From assembly GCF_000003815.2 (NCBI RefSeq), contig NC_049987.1, forward strand, positions 772,133 to 836,132: a stretch of DNA of 64,000 nucleotides. Reading direction: 5' to 3'. Position numbers and translations under genes: made by a program. The notes under the pieces are model-generated. The model worked only from the letters and a program-made list of their open reading frames with translations, searched no databases and was not told where the DNA came from. Source of the DNA: Branchiostoma floridae. Lineage: Eukaryota > Chordata > Leptocardii > Amphioxiformes > Branchiostomatidae. Of the stretch, positions 10,657 through 23,071 are shown one piece after another. Each line of letters starts with the position of its first letter. Positions within the stretch are counted from its first letter, which is position 1.

Positions 10657-11977
10657 CCCTCAAGCACCTGACCTTTTTTTGCGACTAAAATGACCGAGTG
10701 GGGTCCAAACGGACCCCAAAATATTTTGTTCATAAAATCTCAGTACCATTTCTTATCGGCGATCATTGTATATACATTGCTTCGTCAATGTAAGAGTAAA
10801 ATTTTGAGATGTTAAGGGGTTGCTAATTCCACTTCATTATGATAATCTATGCCAAAGTTCAGAAGGACCACGTTTTGCACATAACCTATTCCGACCGGAT
10901 AGGGGAATTTTGAGGCCCTCAGCAACATTTATGTCTCATAACTCATGAACGGCTAGAGTTAAAGCTACGAAACTTAGTAAACTATCACAAAATATTGTTT
11001 GCAAAAGCTTTTGGTCAATAAAGTAAGTTTATCATTTTTGGCGGTTGCCATGGCAACCATATTCTAACAGGCATATTTTTGCCAAAATTTGACAATTTCA
11101 ATTTAAACACGTTTTTTTTTTATAAACTACACCTGTTTTTTGACAACAATTAAATTCTATGAAATTCAATGTAATTTTCATGACTTAAAATTTATAATTT
11201 ATGTTAATTTCATGACGTCATTGGTCAAAATCCAAGATGGCCACCCTGATTAGGCAAATGACGTCATAATGTCGTCAAATTACATGTGATNNNNNNNNNN
11301 NNNNNNNNNNNNNNNNNNNNNNNNNNNNNNNNNNNNNNNNNNNNNNNNNNNNNNNNNNNNNNNNNNNNNNNNNNNNNNNNNNNNNNNNNNNNNNNNNNNN
11401 NNNNNNNNNNNNNNNNNNNNNNNNNNNNNNNNNNNNNNNNNNNNNNNNNNNNNNNNNNNNNNNNNNNNNNNNNNNNNNNNNNNNNNNNNNNNNNNNNNNN
11501 NNNNNNNNNNNNNNNNNNNNNNNNNNNNNNNNNNNNNNNNNNNNNNNNNNNNNNNNNNNNNNNNNNNNNNNNNNNNNNNNNNNNNNNNNNNNNNNNNNNN
11601 NNNNNNNNNNNNNNNNNNNNNNNNNNNNNNNNNNNNNNNNNNNNNNNNNNNNNNNNNNNNNNNNNNNNNNNNNNNNNNNNNNNNNNNNNNNNNNNNNNNN
11701 NNNNNNNNNNNNNNNNNNNNNNNNNNNNNNNNNNNNNNNNNNNNNNNNNNNNNNNNNNNNNNNNNNNNNAAAAGAAGGGTGCTACCTCCGCTCTGCATAG
11801 CTGACGATGATACTTCTTTATATTTCACATTATTGCACAATCTGTGAGAAAATAAGGAGAAGGTATAAAACATATTGACTGACAAAGTCACGGAAGGATT
11901 TTTTCTGCAAAATCTTCAAATGGCACTTCAAAATGTACGCCTGGGGTCCAAATGGACCCCACTCGGGTGTTTGAGGG
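10657..11977. mobile_element. Family A element, diverged subfamily, with ATAA borders and an internal gap
   Basis: The ends are CCCTCAAGCACCTGACC and, on the right, CTCGGGTGTTTGAGGG. The flanking four bases are ATAA on both sides (10653-10656 and 11978-11981) rather than TTAA. The subterminal palindromes changed on both arms relative to the other copies: GGGGTCCAAACGGACCCC and GGGGTCCAAATGGACCCC. GTTGCCATGGCAAC and TGACGTCAT motifs match the family. The middle is lost in the N run, so the true length is unknown. Confidence 0.8.
11291..11769. other. Assembly gap (479 N)
   Basis: A run of N lies inside the family A element. Its size is not the standard 100, so it may be an estimated length. 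Confidence 0.99.
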
Positions 11978-11981
11978 ATAA

Positions 11982-12754
11982 AGAAAGTTAATAGGAGCCT
12001 ATCTAAGGCCTGGTACACTTGGTTTATATAAACAGAAAACACACACGCGATAATTGAATGTGTTCTTTGTTAGGATATGCATGAACGTGATACATGTATA
12101 TATGGAAGCATTGTATGACAAACAAATATCATTTTTTTCTGTCAGGGAAGTTAATAACTATGCACGTCGGGGCCCTTGATACGTAACGCTTTTATGCTTT
12201 GTGATAATGCTAGTTGGACTAAGGAGGTTATAGTTCACTATTGTTGTAGGATGAAGTAAAAACGTCACGTTTATTATCAAAGTCATGTCTGAAACCGTAA
12301 ACAATTACAGCTGCACTTTGCCACCTAGTACCATGTGGGTATTGTTTGACTGATTGTTTGACAGTCTGTGAATTGCCACCATGGAACAAAAAGCTAAATT
12401 CAGCTACAGTAGACTTTCCGACTTACTTTGTCTGTCTATATGCAAATACGCATAAAACGCATCAAATCGTATTACACATAGCAGTTGGTTAGACCAATCA
12501 GCACACATGTTACGATTTTCAAATCTTTTAATCCCATCTTTCAATAGGCATTCGAAGATGACCTTGTTTCTGTAAGGTAGTGCTTTCACTCAGCTCCTAT
12601 CCTGATAGCAAAATATTTGTATGCACGCCAGACGGCCCCATGCCCAGTAAAAAAATGAGAGCTTGGAAAGACCGGACACCGTCTTGCTGTTGAATTGCAT
12701 TCAACTACCAACGCCATGGGACCTAGTTCTGTTTAGTTCTGTAAAAACCGGTGA
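11982..12754 (-). other. Mostly unassigned; weak exon candidate at 12427-12569
   Basis: On the minus strand a CTTACAG acceptor and a strong CAAA/GTAAGT donor bracket 143 bases that are open in one frame (KVIFECLLKDGIKRFENR). Neither its entry nor its exit phase fits the exon at 13807-14036 or the one at 1678-1752, and I do not recognise the peptide. The remainder shows no feature. Confidence 0.25.
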
Positions 12755-13114
12755 GAGCCCGACTATTATTTTGTGTGGTTTGAGTTTCAGCACGGAATCG
12801 AAGGTCTTTGTCACTACGTCGAACGCGAGAAGGATGGATTGGATACTACTGCTATGCGAACTTTACAAGCCCGTGCTCCTGACTACATCGGTTTGGGTAG
12901 AAGACGGCCTGGACAGAATTTGTGAGAGCAGGAATGCAGAAATCGAGACATCTACGGGAGTTTATGTCTTCCAATTGGAAGCGACTATACAGTTAGTTGG
13001 GCGACTGCTTATGAAAATAGTGGAAACCCGGATGCTAGTGACCTATGGCAGCAGACCGACATATATTTGAAAGCGAAAAGAGCGACGGAGCCCACCAGTA
13101 GCAGTCCAAAATAG
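12755..13114 (+). pseudogene. Coding-like fragment with one in-frame TGA, paralogous to 2547-2756
   Basis: A single frame runs 119 codons from the TGA at 12752-12754 to a TAG at 13112-13114, broken only by TGA at 12923-12925. It reads EFQHGIEGLCHYVEREKDG, then ARAPDYIGLGRRRPGQ, and after the stop TVSWATAYENSGNPDASDLW. The composition looks like real protein. The part around the stop is homologous to the minus-strand fragment at 2547-2756. I cannot name the family. It is either a pseudogene or a relic of a multicopy element. Confidence 0.4.
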
Positions 13115-13800
13115 TTAAAAATGAAACAAAAAAACAAAGTTCATTCACATTTTGAAAGAACAAAGAAGGGGCTTCCTAGCTCGACAGGGTTGGTGTTTTT
13201 TGGGCATTCCTTTGCCTGGGGGGTTGGGGTAACGTCAATTTCAACGTCATCTGTAGTTGTGCTATCCGCCATCTTGGATCTTTAATCTTAGATGTCTTAA
13301 GATACATATGTTTCAACATATCCTTTGAAACGGTTTGAAAACATTTACATGAATGTTTTCTATTATTATTATAATAAGAAAATAGATAGTAGTGATGAAA
13401 TACGAGTAAAAATACCAAGTATGTCATCACATTAGCATAATTTATGAATGTTTACTTATAAATGTCACACGTACATATGTTTGATATTAATGATATAAGA
13501 AAAGAAGTATATTTTAGCAGGAAAATCCTAAAATCCCATTGTTAAAAAGAACATTTAGTGAATTTTGTAAAAAAAATGCCTTTCAGAAACCCCTTGTCAT
13601 GGCAACATAAAAATTTCTAAACTTATTATTTTTGTTGTCAATTGTTTGCAACGATATTCTCGGAAAAGTCACAAAGTTATGTTTTTTAGCACAAGCCGTT
13701 TGGGAGATATACGACGTCAAAAATGGCCTAGGCACTTTTAGCCTCAAGTCTGGACAGGATTAAGGGTTTTGAAATGTGCATGTTACAATTAAGCATATAT
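13115..13800. other. Transposon-interior-like sequence, ends not found
   Basis: The stretch carries CGCCATCTTGGATC, TCATGGCAACATAAAAAT and TATACGACGTCAAAAATGG, the kind of pieces found inside families A and B. I could not find inverted ends or a TSD, so no element is delimited. Confidence 0.3.
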
Positions 13801-13806
13801 TCCCAC

Positions 13807-14036
13807 CTGCTCAACATCACCACCGAGGCCAGACAGTAGATTTCCTCCACGTGCCATCAACTCATCAAACTCATCGTCAGCCTTGTCAAACTGGCCGGAG
13901 AAGTAGTTCTCTAATGAAGAAACAACCTTTTCCTGGTGATTCTCCACGACTCCTTCTGCGATCCTGTCTCCGAGTCTGTCCACCACCTTCTGGCCTACAT
14001 CCGTGGCGGCTTTTGCAAGGAATGCTTTAGGACTTC
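13807..14036 (-). CDS. Internal coding exon, secreted-protein candidate
   Basis: On the minus strand TTATTGACAG is followed by 230 open bases ending CAG before GTGGGA. The exon enters in phase 1 and leaves in phase 0, giving 76 full codons plus two bases. It reads SPKAFLAKAATDVGQKVVD and continues with alternating charged and hydrophobic residues through ENYFSGQFDKADDEFDELM to LLSGLGGDVEQ, an amphipathic helical pattern with no cysteine. The phase-1 entry matches two possible upstream exons on the same strand: the signal-peptide exon ending at 46128 and the short first exon ending at 19372. I do not recognise the domain. It may be the N-terminal part of the MACPF-like gene at 94-1752, but at least one linking exon (phase 0 in, phase 2 out) is missing. 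Confidence 0.6.
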
Positions 14037-14153
14037 CTGTCAATAAAAATTAAATACAGCTGAAGTTTATGATCGCTCTGGAGATACCATACACAGGTTT
14101 ATAAAGCCCACTGTGGTTTTGTTCGGAACTACCAAGCTGGTATGGATTTTTAA

Positions 14154-15094
14154 CCCTCATCCGACCGTTACATTTTAACGACGAATCTGACCTTATGGGG
14201 TCATTTTTGACCCCATTTTGTTTTGCTCATAGACATATTTCTGCTGGCTTATTTTGTCATTTCTATGTATAAACTGTTTCACTTATCTATGAAAAATATC
14301 GTAACAAGTTTTGGTGTCAGTAGTAATTACTCATTATCATAATTTATGCAGAAAAAGAGGAGAAACCACATTTGCTCTGAAAAGCTACCATACTCAACTT
14401 ATTTAAACAATGTTTTGTCTTATCAAATTCCTAACAATAGTTGTGATGATGCAATAATACTGATAGCATCATAATGTTATTCAACAAGAAAAAATACAAT
14501 ATTTGTCAAAAGTAACGAATTTATTACTTAATTATGCACAATGTTCCGCCATCTAAACACATACATACAATAACTCTTTGTCTATTTCCCGCAAAGATCT
14601 TCCTTTTAGGTTCCTTCTGCACATTCGGTCCATATATTGTTTTTTTATTAATAAGAATCATTTTCACTTTCATTAGCATAGGTAATTAGTACGTATTAAC
14701 ATAATTTATGCAGAATGTCAAAAAACTGTGTTTTGCACTAAAAATACTAAATTTCTTTCAAAATATTCGGTGTTTACTCATCTAAGCAACTATAACTTGT
14801 TGCTGTAATAGCAATGATTAGGAATGCCTGTTATTTTTTTGAAATTTCTTGATATTTATGTAATTAATGATTCATAATTGGCTGGGGTCATTTTTGACCC
14901 CACCGAACAAGACACAAACATTCAAGTATAGCTTATACGATAATGGGCAAAACTCGGTAAAAATTGGTAGATGTTGTAAGACATGTATACAAACAAATTC
15001 ATGGAAGGAATTTTTTCTCTGATGAAACATGTTGCTATGGCAGATAAAGATATACGCCTGGGGTCAAAAATGACCCCATACGGTCGGATGAGGG
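14154..15094. mobile_element. Family A TTAA element, 941 bp, CATCCGACCG subfamily
   Basis: TTAA lies on both sides (14150-14153 and 15095-15098). The ends are CCCTCATCCGACCGT and, inverted, ACGGTCGGATGAGGG. Palindromes GGGGTCATTTTTGACCCC occur near 14200 and 14883, and GGGGTCAAAAATGACCCC near 15060. The interior is A/T-rich with repeated CATAATTTATGCA pieces. No transposase frame is present. Confidence 0.88.
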
Positions 15095-15098
15095 TTAA

Positions 15099-17159
15099 CC
15101 TTCAAACCCCCGCCCATTATTCCCTCCATGAAACGGATGATTTGTTTTCACAGCTGTTTTTTTACGTAAGATGGGACTTTGTCATCATGATAACTAGATT
15201 CTAGAAAAAGCGTCGATGGATTGTTTTGATATTTTGTATGTTAGTAGGTTAGGACATGATAAAGGAATGGTAGGAATTACAATACGGCAGGGCGCTCTAG
15301 CGGCGTGTTATGGTACGGTAACAGAAATTACAGTTGTCATATTTTCTGTTCGGTACTTTCTTCGGTGATGATTTTTCAGTGGTACGTAGCTGTGTAAAAG
15401 CATAGTAAGGTGTGTAAGTTCCCCCCACCCCCCCACCCCCCACCCCGGCGGTTTCCCAGGGTTGGTGAAAGTTATTTTTGTGTTAGGTCTAGAGAAGTAA
15501 TAATGCAAGCAGTGATGAATCGTAATGATTGTAGGTATGTAGACAACTTACGTAGTGATTTACATAATTGTATGCTCGTTATCTCGTTATGCAAAGTAGG
15601 AGGTAATCTGCATAGTGCAATAGGTATGTGTAGAAACCTTATACAGTAGATGTCTGTTAGCAAGATAACCAGAGAACGCATGGGCAGAGTGATCTGATAT
15701 TTGGTATATGGGTAGGTCTTTGGAAGGGGAAGAAGCGTACTTAGCGTTTTTTTTTTGGCTAGTGGCTTCTAACGGTTTTGAAGGTGATGTTTGTACTTGG
15801 AAAATATGGTGTAGTGTGGCTATTGCGCGATAGTGCTTTATGTTGCGTCATGCATGCGATATCGCGATGCAAGCCTTGCTCATAGTGAGCAAACAAAGGG
15901 GTGTGGCGGCGGGCCACCTCACGAAAGTGAAGCTTGACTCAGGGTTTTCCCTAGGGATGACGGGTACCCGGAAGTGGTACGCGCTGTATATTTAATTCAG
16001 GGTAGGCCTTGGATAGTGATTAATTGCGATATACAATAGTAGCCATGTGGATCTACTGGTCTTCCAGGTGCAGAATCGTTATATAGGCCAAGTCAGACAA
16101 ACAATAAACTATGCTATATTCAAATGTGTTGGGAAGTTATGGGGAAAACTATTTAACCCTCTTCACTACAAAATTGAATATTTCTAATTTCAAATGACGT
16201 TATAAGTCGTTCTGATCTTACTTCAATGGACTATGGATAATTCAAAGTATACATACACACATACAAAGTATGATCCAGGGAGGATAAGAAGAAAAAAGCC
16301 AGTTTGTTCAGCATTTGTAAGAAAAGGAGAAAAAGCTGTTTGCATTTGCAAAAAGTGGTGAAAGCATATTTCTAACAAATTCCAATGTTTATTTCCATGA
16401 AATAATCATGTAATCAACATCATGAACTTACTGTACTGTATTCCAGTAAGATGATGTAACTTTTTTGGGAACTTTTTTGGCTTAACTTTGTTCAAGCTAA
16501 GCAAATTTGTTTATTATGTATTCATGTATCAATATTTATCTTCAAAGCATTTGAATTACTATTGTATCACAACTCTTAGAGCAAAATATGATGCATATCA
16601 GTTGCAGACATGTGTTGCACGTTTTAATCTGTAAGAAGAAAGCCTAGAAAAACTGCCATAAGGTGGTCATTTCTCATTGGACATAGCTGGAACTAAGATC
16701 ACAATAAGCTAACAGGTACTATCATAACAAAGTACCTTCAGCTATATAGAAAAGCTAGATACTGCAGGCTGATTTAATACATTCTATCCATGTTAATATC
16801 ACTCAGTGTAAAACTGGTACATATTTCATACATTATCCAATACTGTTGTACTCACTGAAACAGCATTTGATTACAAGAAACGCTCAGAGATGGAATTCCT
16901 AATGCCAAAGGTACCATTGCTGTTTTGGCATTTCATAGTTAAACCCAGCAAACAGAAAATATCAATGACTTTGAAAAAAGACAGCTTTTAAAACACCGAC
17001 CAACTTGTGCCTTTTAGTGCTATATACAGTTCTAAATTACTCCATTGTTATTATCATAAATCTCTACTTTCCCCTCAAGCAAAAAAGCAGTAAGTTATTT
17101 ATGTTAGTAAACTCTAAAAAAGAAAACTAAGTTATGAAATGAACAGTTACAAAAGGGCC
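15099..17159. other. No supported feature
   Basis: The stretch includes a C-rich run near 15420-15447 and a CG-rich patch near 15840-15990. Short frames here have no motif or splice support. Confidence 0.4.
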
Positions 17160-17163
17160 TTAA

Positions 17164-18054
17164 CCCTACTCAGACGGGGGGGTGCTTTTAGGCCTGCGCC
17201 ATATTTGATGTCGTATAACGGCAAAACAGCTTATGCTAGAGCCAACAAATCTACTGAGTTTCCAAAAGTATTATTGCCAACAATTTCACGAAGTTTTACA
17301 AATTTTCCTTTTTTTCTGTTATAACAGTTTGTTAACAGGCAGTTTTCCCCAAAATCGCTAGTTTCGGTTCAAGCAATGTATTTTTAACGTCTGTTTGCTT
17401 TATTACTACTAATTTGTTACATAAATAAAATCTTATGTTATTTAGAATATCTTTTAAAATTATATATGCATAAAGTATGCTAATTGATTACGTCATCAGC
17501 CCGAATCCATGATGTCGGACCATATGGCCAGATCAAGGATAGCAAGCTTATTATTCCTTAGAATTCGTCTGTAACTACCTGGTATTTTTTTCATGAAAAA
17601 CTATCTAAATGAATGTATTTAGTCTATTTCCATTGCCTTTCGTGATTATTTGTTGCCAAAAAGTATTTCTAAAAATCCAACTGGTAATTAAGATGTGTAT
17701 GACGTCATTTCATGACGTCTTTTTGACGTCATTGATTTTGCTATTTGCAACACACGTCTTAACAAACATTATTATTCTTTTATTCTGTTACATGTTCGGA
17801 GCAAAACATGAAGTTTTTATAGAATATCCTGTTTTATGGGTCCGGCCAATACAATCGAATTGGTGACGTCATAATTACGTCACATTACGTCATCGTAACG
17901 CCAAACGTCCTATACTTGTCAGATATTATGTCTATATAATTTAGAAGAATAAAAATGGTGGCCACACGACACGTCGTTCAAGAGTTATAGGACTTAGAAG
18001 TTGAGGGCCTCAACACCCCCCCCCACACACACCCCACACCCGGCCTGAATAGTG
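17164..18054. mobile_element. Family B TTAA element, 891 bp
   Basis: TTAA borders are at 17160-17163 and 18055-18058. The left end CCCTACTCAGACGGGG matches the inverted right end CACTATTCAGGCCGGG at most positions. The interior shares CTTATGCTAGAGCCAACAAA with the corresponding pieces of 46760-47309 and of family A. It holds many GACGTCAT and ACGTCAT sites between 17700 and 17890, and a C-rich run at 18018-18024. Confidence 0.8.
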
Positions 18055-18389
18055 TTAACTGCTGTGGAGTGTTGGTAATGGTTCTAATTTTGCTGATGAA
18101 ACTGCCATGTGTTTTGTTAATGTTAAAAATGAAATATTTGCAATGGTTTTAAGCTTGCAGTATCTTCATCACTGTGAAAAAGCATGTGGACATCAAATCA
18201 CTGCAAACATTACCCTTTACAATATGCTTTCATGTAAGTACAGGTACTGCATATGAGGCAACTGTAATAGGCAAATTTTACTAAATGTACTTGACAGTTT
18301 TAGAACATTGTGCTCCCATATAGCAAAGCAAACAGCCTGTAACTAAAGCTACATGTACTTGTATACACACGTCAGTAACAACAGACAAA

Positions 18390-19010
18390 AAATATGCTTA
18401 TGTTTCAAGACTTAATATTTCTTCATGAAAAAAGTCTACGTTTCTCCGATTAGTACTGAATACAAGTACCAATGACCTATAAATATTGTTCCCTTTTTGG
18501 GGATATTACAGTCAATTAGTTCACACGTGGAGTTAACGTGAAAACCTAACGTGAAAAATAGCTCATGTTCCAAGCTGCATATTAATATCTACATGAAAAG
18601 CATGGATATTCCAACATATGTTGGACTGATATAAGTACTATTGATTATTGCACCTTTTTTTTTTTTAAATCAAGAATGTTTGTCTATTTTCGTTTTAATG
18701 TCGCTGGGTGTGAACGACAGAAGAGAAATATAGGTCAACTTTGGATGAGTATTTTTCTTCATCACAGGTATGGATTGACTTGATATTCCAATAACCAATA
18801 TATGTTGGAGAAATATAGGTACTAATGATAATGGCTATTTATGGATATTTTCGAAATTAGACAAGTTTTTGGATTTCCGGGGATTTTTTTAATGTGGCTG
18901 GGTGTGAATGACAAAAGAGGTCAATTACAAACATCCAGAGTTTTTTCTTCATAAAAAGCATTTATTACCTCATATGCTGTAAAATATATATCTATTAATG
19001 ATACAAACTA
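18390..19010. repeat. Diverged tandem array, unit about 180-210 bp
   Basis: Three to four units share GATATTCCAA, ATATGTTGGA, ATATA(A/G)GTACTA, GGCTGGGTGTGAA(C/T)GAC and TTTTTCTTCAT. Units differ by many substitutions. The 18060-18390 lead-in shows nothing else. Similar medium-length arrays are found as subterminal parts of the fold-back elements, but no inverted partner is visible here. Confidence 0.55.
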
Positions 19011-19371
19011 CCTTTGTAAGATTTACTTTTATTGATCACATCCCTGGGAATGTTAAAGTTACTACACTTCTGAATAGTAGGGAGGGGGGCTAATAGAAAC
19101 GATGTCAACTGCAAAAATCATTTTTTCATGATCGGCTTGACCGATTGAATTCAATCTTTTTGTGTAAGTAGAGGTTATTTATTTCTGACAAAGGGTGACA
19201 TTCAAAGGTAGCTATGTATTATCGTAACCATTTAGGACTTTCGAAATGGCAAAAAATCCAGTATTGGATATAATCTAAAGGTACAACACGTGAAAGAAGA
19301 GCGATCGGCACTTAACAAAGTACATATAGCATACCAAATGAAACACCGTTTTACCCCCTGTTCATACGTAC

Positions 19372-19510
19372 CTTCCATGTTACGGGGCACTGCTGAATAA
19401 ACGCACAGTCCACGGGGTTCTACCGCACGTCAATCCTCCAAAATTTGACCGGCGCCATCTTGGGGAGGCACGGCTAAGGTATCCCAGAAGCCCTTGATGT
19501 CACACCCCTT
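19372..19510 (-). promoter_or_regulatory. Candidate promoter and short first coding exon
   Basis: On the minus strand CCAAGATGGCGCCGG, a YY1-type initiator motif, lies about 75 bases upstream of ATG GAA G, which is followed at once by the donor GTACGTATG. The first exon would code only two residues and leave in phase 1, matching the entry phase of the exon at 13807-14036. CG dinucleotides are locally dense. This could be a host alternative promoter; a transposon-borne copy of a promoter is the main alternative. Confidence 0.4.
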
Positions 19511-20839
19511 TGTTTTCTCGCAATGTCAACACGACTTAATTATATACCAGACGTTGGTGTCTTAGATTACAACTGGTTTAAAGGGACATTATACATGGTA
19601 GTATGTACATATTCCCCATAATTTTACTACAGAGATGGTATACAGAGGCGTATATCATACGTTTTAAAAGGGCTGTACATGTAACAGTTACTACCGGTAC
19701 AATACATTATTGAACAAAGTTACGGTATGTTTTGTAAAAAGCGCAGCAGGTTTTGTATTTTACAGCAACTTGTAGTCATTGATGAGATTGTTTATAGGGA
19801 TTTCACGACATATATATATATATGGGTTACACAATGTATTGGACTGCATTGTGAAACAAAGAACGTGACATCATCTTTGTTGCAAGCAACAAGTTGCATT
19901 GATATATTCTGATAAAGGTTGTATAAATCCAAGGTAAATGCAGCTAAATGTGGGTAAAGGGAGATAAATATAGCAATAATATTGTAATGGTATGTATAAG
20001 TCCAAAGTAAATATGTGTAAATACTGCTGTACGGTCCAGGCTTGTATTAAAGTAGTATTCTTTACATATGAATGTAACATTTGATTGCTTGGTAGCACTA
20101 CGTTGAAACTTCACACAGTTTAGTACTACTTAAAACGCATTGAATACTTGTTTTTCGTATGCCGGATTTTGGGTTAGAAATGCGCATTTTGGTTAAAAAA
20201 AGTAGTGTGTATTTCATGGGTCTGCACCCAGGTGAAAACAAGACCTCCTATCATAATATTCTAAAGGATAAAAGGCTACCCCATACTTATCATTTTTGTC
20301 CAATGGTATTTTGTTTGAAATTAGGATTACATTGTGGGGGGGGGGGAGGCAAAAACAACAGAAACGACTTTTTCTTTAAATTTTTGGTTGAAAATGCCCC
20401 ACAGTTAAAAACATGAAATGATTACACGAAATGCCCTTAGACAATTTTGATCAGAAAGAAATAATAAGTAAAACTTGAGTACTATAAAGATCAATACTCT
20501 TATCTTGAGCTGGGCATGAAGCCGTCATAACAAACACCCACCAAGGATAAAAGGTCCTTGCAATGCGTGTTTACATTGAATAGTCGCAAATAACCACAGG
20601 TTCGAACGCGCTTTCGATTCGAATTACGGGATACAACAAGATCGAACATGGTTCGAATTCGGCTGGACAAGGGGACACGCGCCCGAACTCGAACACTAAT
20701 AGAGCGTGCCCGGGCCGCCTTAGCTCAACTGAGAAATACTGAATGGTAAATGTCGGTAAATGAGCAAAATGTATGACAACAAGAGTTCGTAGACCGCATA
20801 CCGCCATAATATTCTGATTGTGCAAATACTTGCACAACT
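19511..20839. other. No supported feature
   Basis: The stretch has a short AT repeat near 19810-19822, a G run near 20336-20346, and a patch rich in TTCGAA near 20600-20690. No coding or element structure could be supported. Confidence 0.35.
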
Positions 20840-21600
20840 GCACAATTCATGCTTGGTTATAAACACCTTTAACCAACTTACACAGGTCACAATGTTGACA
20901 ATCCAATCATTTACTACAAGTACTTTTGACACTCTTACATTAGTTTTATGCAATATGATGCAAATAAGGCACTTATTTGCATAATCTGTATCTGCTAATC
21001 TTCCACCTATCACAAACTTTATTATGTTTCAGGTATATGAGTCCTATAATCAAAAACACAGTAAATATAAATTTCCCATATCAAGTATGCCGATTAAGTC
21101 AAAATCAGCATAATTTGAGACTCATTATGCTGCAAAATCCCTGCAGAAGATACCTGCATGTTAAACTTCATGGAAATCCATTGTTCCTATGTTCCGTTCC
21201 GTCTCCTTGGAAGATTTTAACAAAGTTACCACTGCATTTCCAGAGCAAACCGCTAGAGGGTGGAGTGGCTATAGCATACATAATTTCTTCCTTACGTCAC
21301 AATCTATCTGCTTCCAACTAACTGACTGACTGCTCCCAAAAAATCAAGACCCTAGCATTTCTAGGTCAAAAGATACAAAAGTGCTGCTGAAGTGCAAAAG
21401 TCGCACACAAGGAGGTCCAAAATCAACCATAACCTTTGTCTTTGCAACCGCTACCCACCTATTAAATATCATTACAATCCATCAAGAGGTTCTTGAGTTA
21501 TGCTGATCACATACATCCGGGAACACAAACACACAAACAGACAGGCACACAGTCACACAGACACACAAAAAATATATTAATCAATCGTTCGCTTGCATCA
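20840..21600 (-). mobile_element. CA-tailed interspersed repeat, diverged
   Basis: Read on the minus strand, a TGTGTG-rich start is followed by ATAACTCAAGAACC and later TTATGCAAAT/TTAGCAT-type pieces. This is the same arrangement as at 22440-22600 (plus strand), and the region before the CA run at 43583-43659 shows it in the same orientation as here. Diverged ends prevent a TSD call. Confidence 0.4.
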
Positions 21601-22109
21601 TGTATTGATACGTGGTGGCTACAGACAGTTCGGAAATTTTAATGGATTTACATACCACGTACGGTAAATTTTGGTAAACGCATATATACACGAAACTGGT
21701 AAGGGACTTGGCGATATTCAGCGGGGGAGGGCTGGTGCACTGGGCATTGGGGGAGGGCCATTGAATTTTTTTGGCCTAAGGGCCAATGAATAAAATTGCC
21801 TTAGGGGCCTTTGAAAAACAAACAAAATGTGCCCCTGTTATGCAGGAAATGAAGTTTCAGGTGGTCAAGATTTCATTTTTTTCTCTGGACGTCCCTTGCG
21901 ACGGTTTCGTCGCCATCAAAATATTTTCCTCTGCCGGAAATATCATTATATTAAGCATAGTCTACCAGCAAAGTTCATCCCTCGAAGTGGAGAAAATCGT
22001 GTTTTAGAGGGTCCAAATTTCAACAGTTCTCTAGACCTACCTTGCGACGGATCGTGCCTTGGGTGCTCGAAATCGTGAAAATACGTTAACGGCATCGTCG
22101 TCCTCAATG

Positions 22110-22375
22110 CTTACTTGCTTACTTGCTTAAGTCGAGTCCATCCGGTCTCGAGTTGTGATGGCAGATCATGCGTCCATGTCCCTCCCTGCTGTAGGTTGTC
22201 AACTTTAAGGCCTTTGTCTTTCCTGAGCATGTCTTTGTATGTTGCCGTCGGTGTGCCCGGCCTCCTCTTCCCATGCCTGGGCGTCCAGAGTACCAGGTCA
22301 GCAACCATTTTCTTGCTACTGAGGCAGTGACCAGCAAACTTTCATTCACTTCTTTCAATCTTCTCATTTGAATGT
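22110..22375 (-). mobile_element. LINE reverse transcriptase C-terminal fragment
   Basis: On the minus strand, pieces split over two frames read HGKRRPGTPTATYKDMLRK and later LPSQLETGWTRL. This resembles the post-polymerase C-terminus of invertebrate non-LTR elements, where a GRR.RGRP..TY..... motif precedes an end rich in R and W. Frames switch, so it is dead. It lies inside the 21620-24290 element. Confidence 0.55.
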
Positions 22376-22412
22376 TGTCGGACAGTTTTGGTATGCATAC
22401 AAGACCTTGTTA

Positions 22413-23071
22413 CCTCCATGAAATGTCATAGAGGTTATATTTTACCCTGCGTTTGTGTGTGTGTGTGTGTGTGCGCGCGTGCGCGTAAACAAGATAACTC
22501 AAGAACGGTTGGGTGAATTGGTATCATACCTTGTGTGTTGGTGTGTGAAATTATGCAAAATAGGAGCACATTAGCATAATTAATGAGAATTTTCTATCAT
22601 ATCAGTTTTTTCTATGTATTTCTAGTCCCGGAAGTAATATGGTCTTGACATTTAAGTGGTAGATAGCTTTTAGTATCATGACAAAGTGGGGTAAGTTTAA
22701 GCCCCCTAACCCCTAACTTAAGAACTGCAGGGGCGTTTTTATCAAGACATTCCAAAGAGGATAACTGCAGAAATGATTGACAGGTTGGCATCATATATGG
22801 CATGTGGGTGCCTTAAACAAAGATGTTCATAATGATATACATGTAATGCAAATGAGGACATAATTTGCATAATTAATTAGGGCATTGTATTATTCCATTA
22901 TTTCAATAACTGGACTTCAATAAATGTAAAATCACTTTATGATTAATGATGGAAATTTTATGATTGTGACATGTGTACGTTAGTTAATGATGAATAACAC
23001 CATGCATAGATTATGTTAATGTGTTCGTCAATTGCATGAAATTTACAAAAGCTCTAAATCTTTCGTGGAGG
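22413..23071. mobile_element. TA-flanked non-autonomous element, 659 bp
   Basis: TA precedes CCTCCATGAAATG at the left, and the inverted CCTCCACGAAAGA is followed by TA at the right (23072-23073). A TG/CG dinucleotide run lies near 22452-22487. TA duplication fits the Tc1/mariner group. The element sits immediately beside the LINE fragment and inside the larger 21620-24290 element. Confidence 0.6.

Noticed and set aside
11280-11891. 172-203 codon ORFs across the first gap
   Set aside because: They consist of N-derived unknown residues.
20590-20700. Possible tRNA-like fold with GGTTCGAA boxes
   Set aside because: No paired acceptor stem or anticodon arm could be drawn; the TTCGAA pieces are simply repeated.
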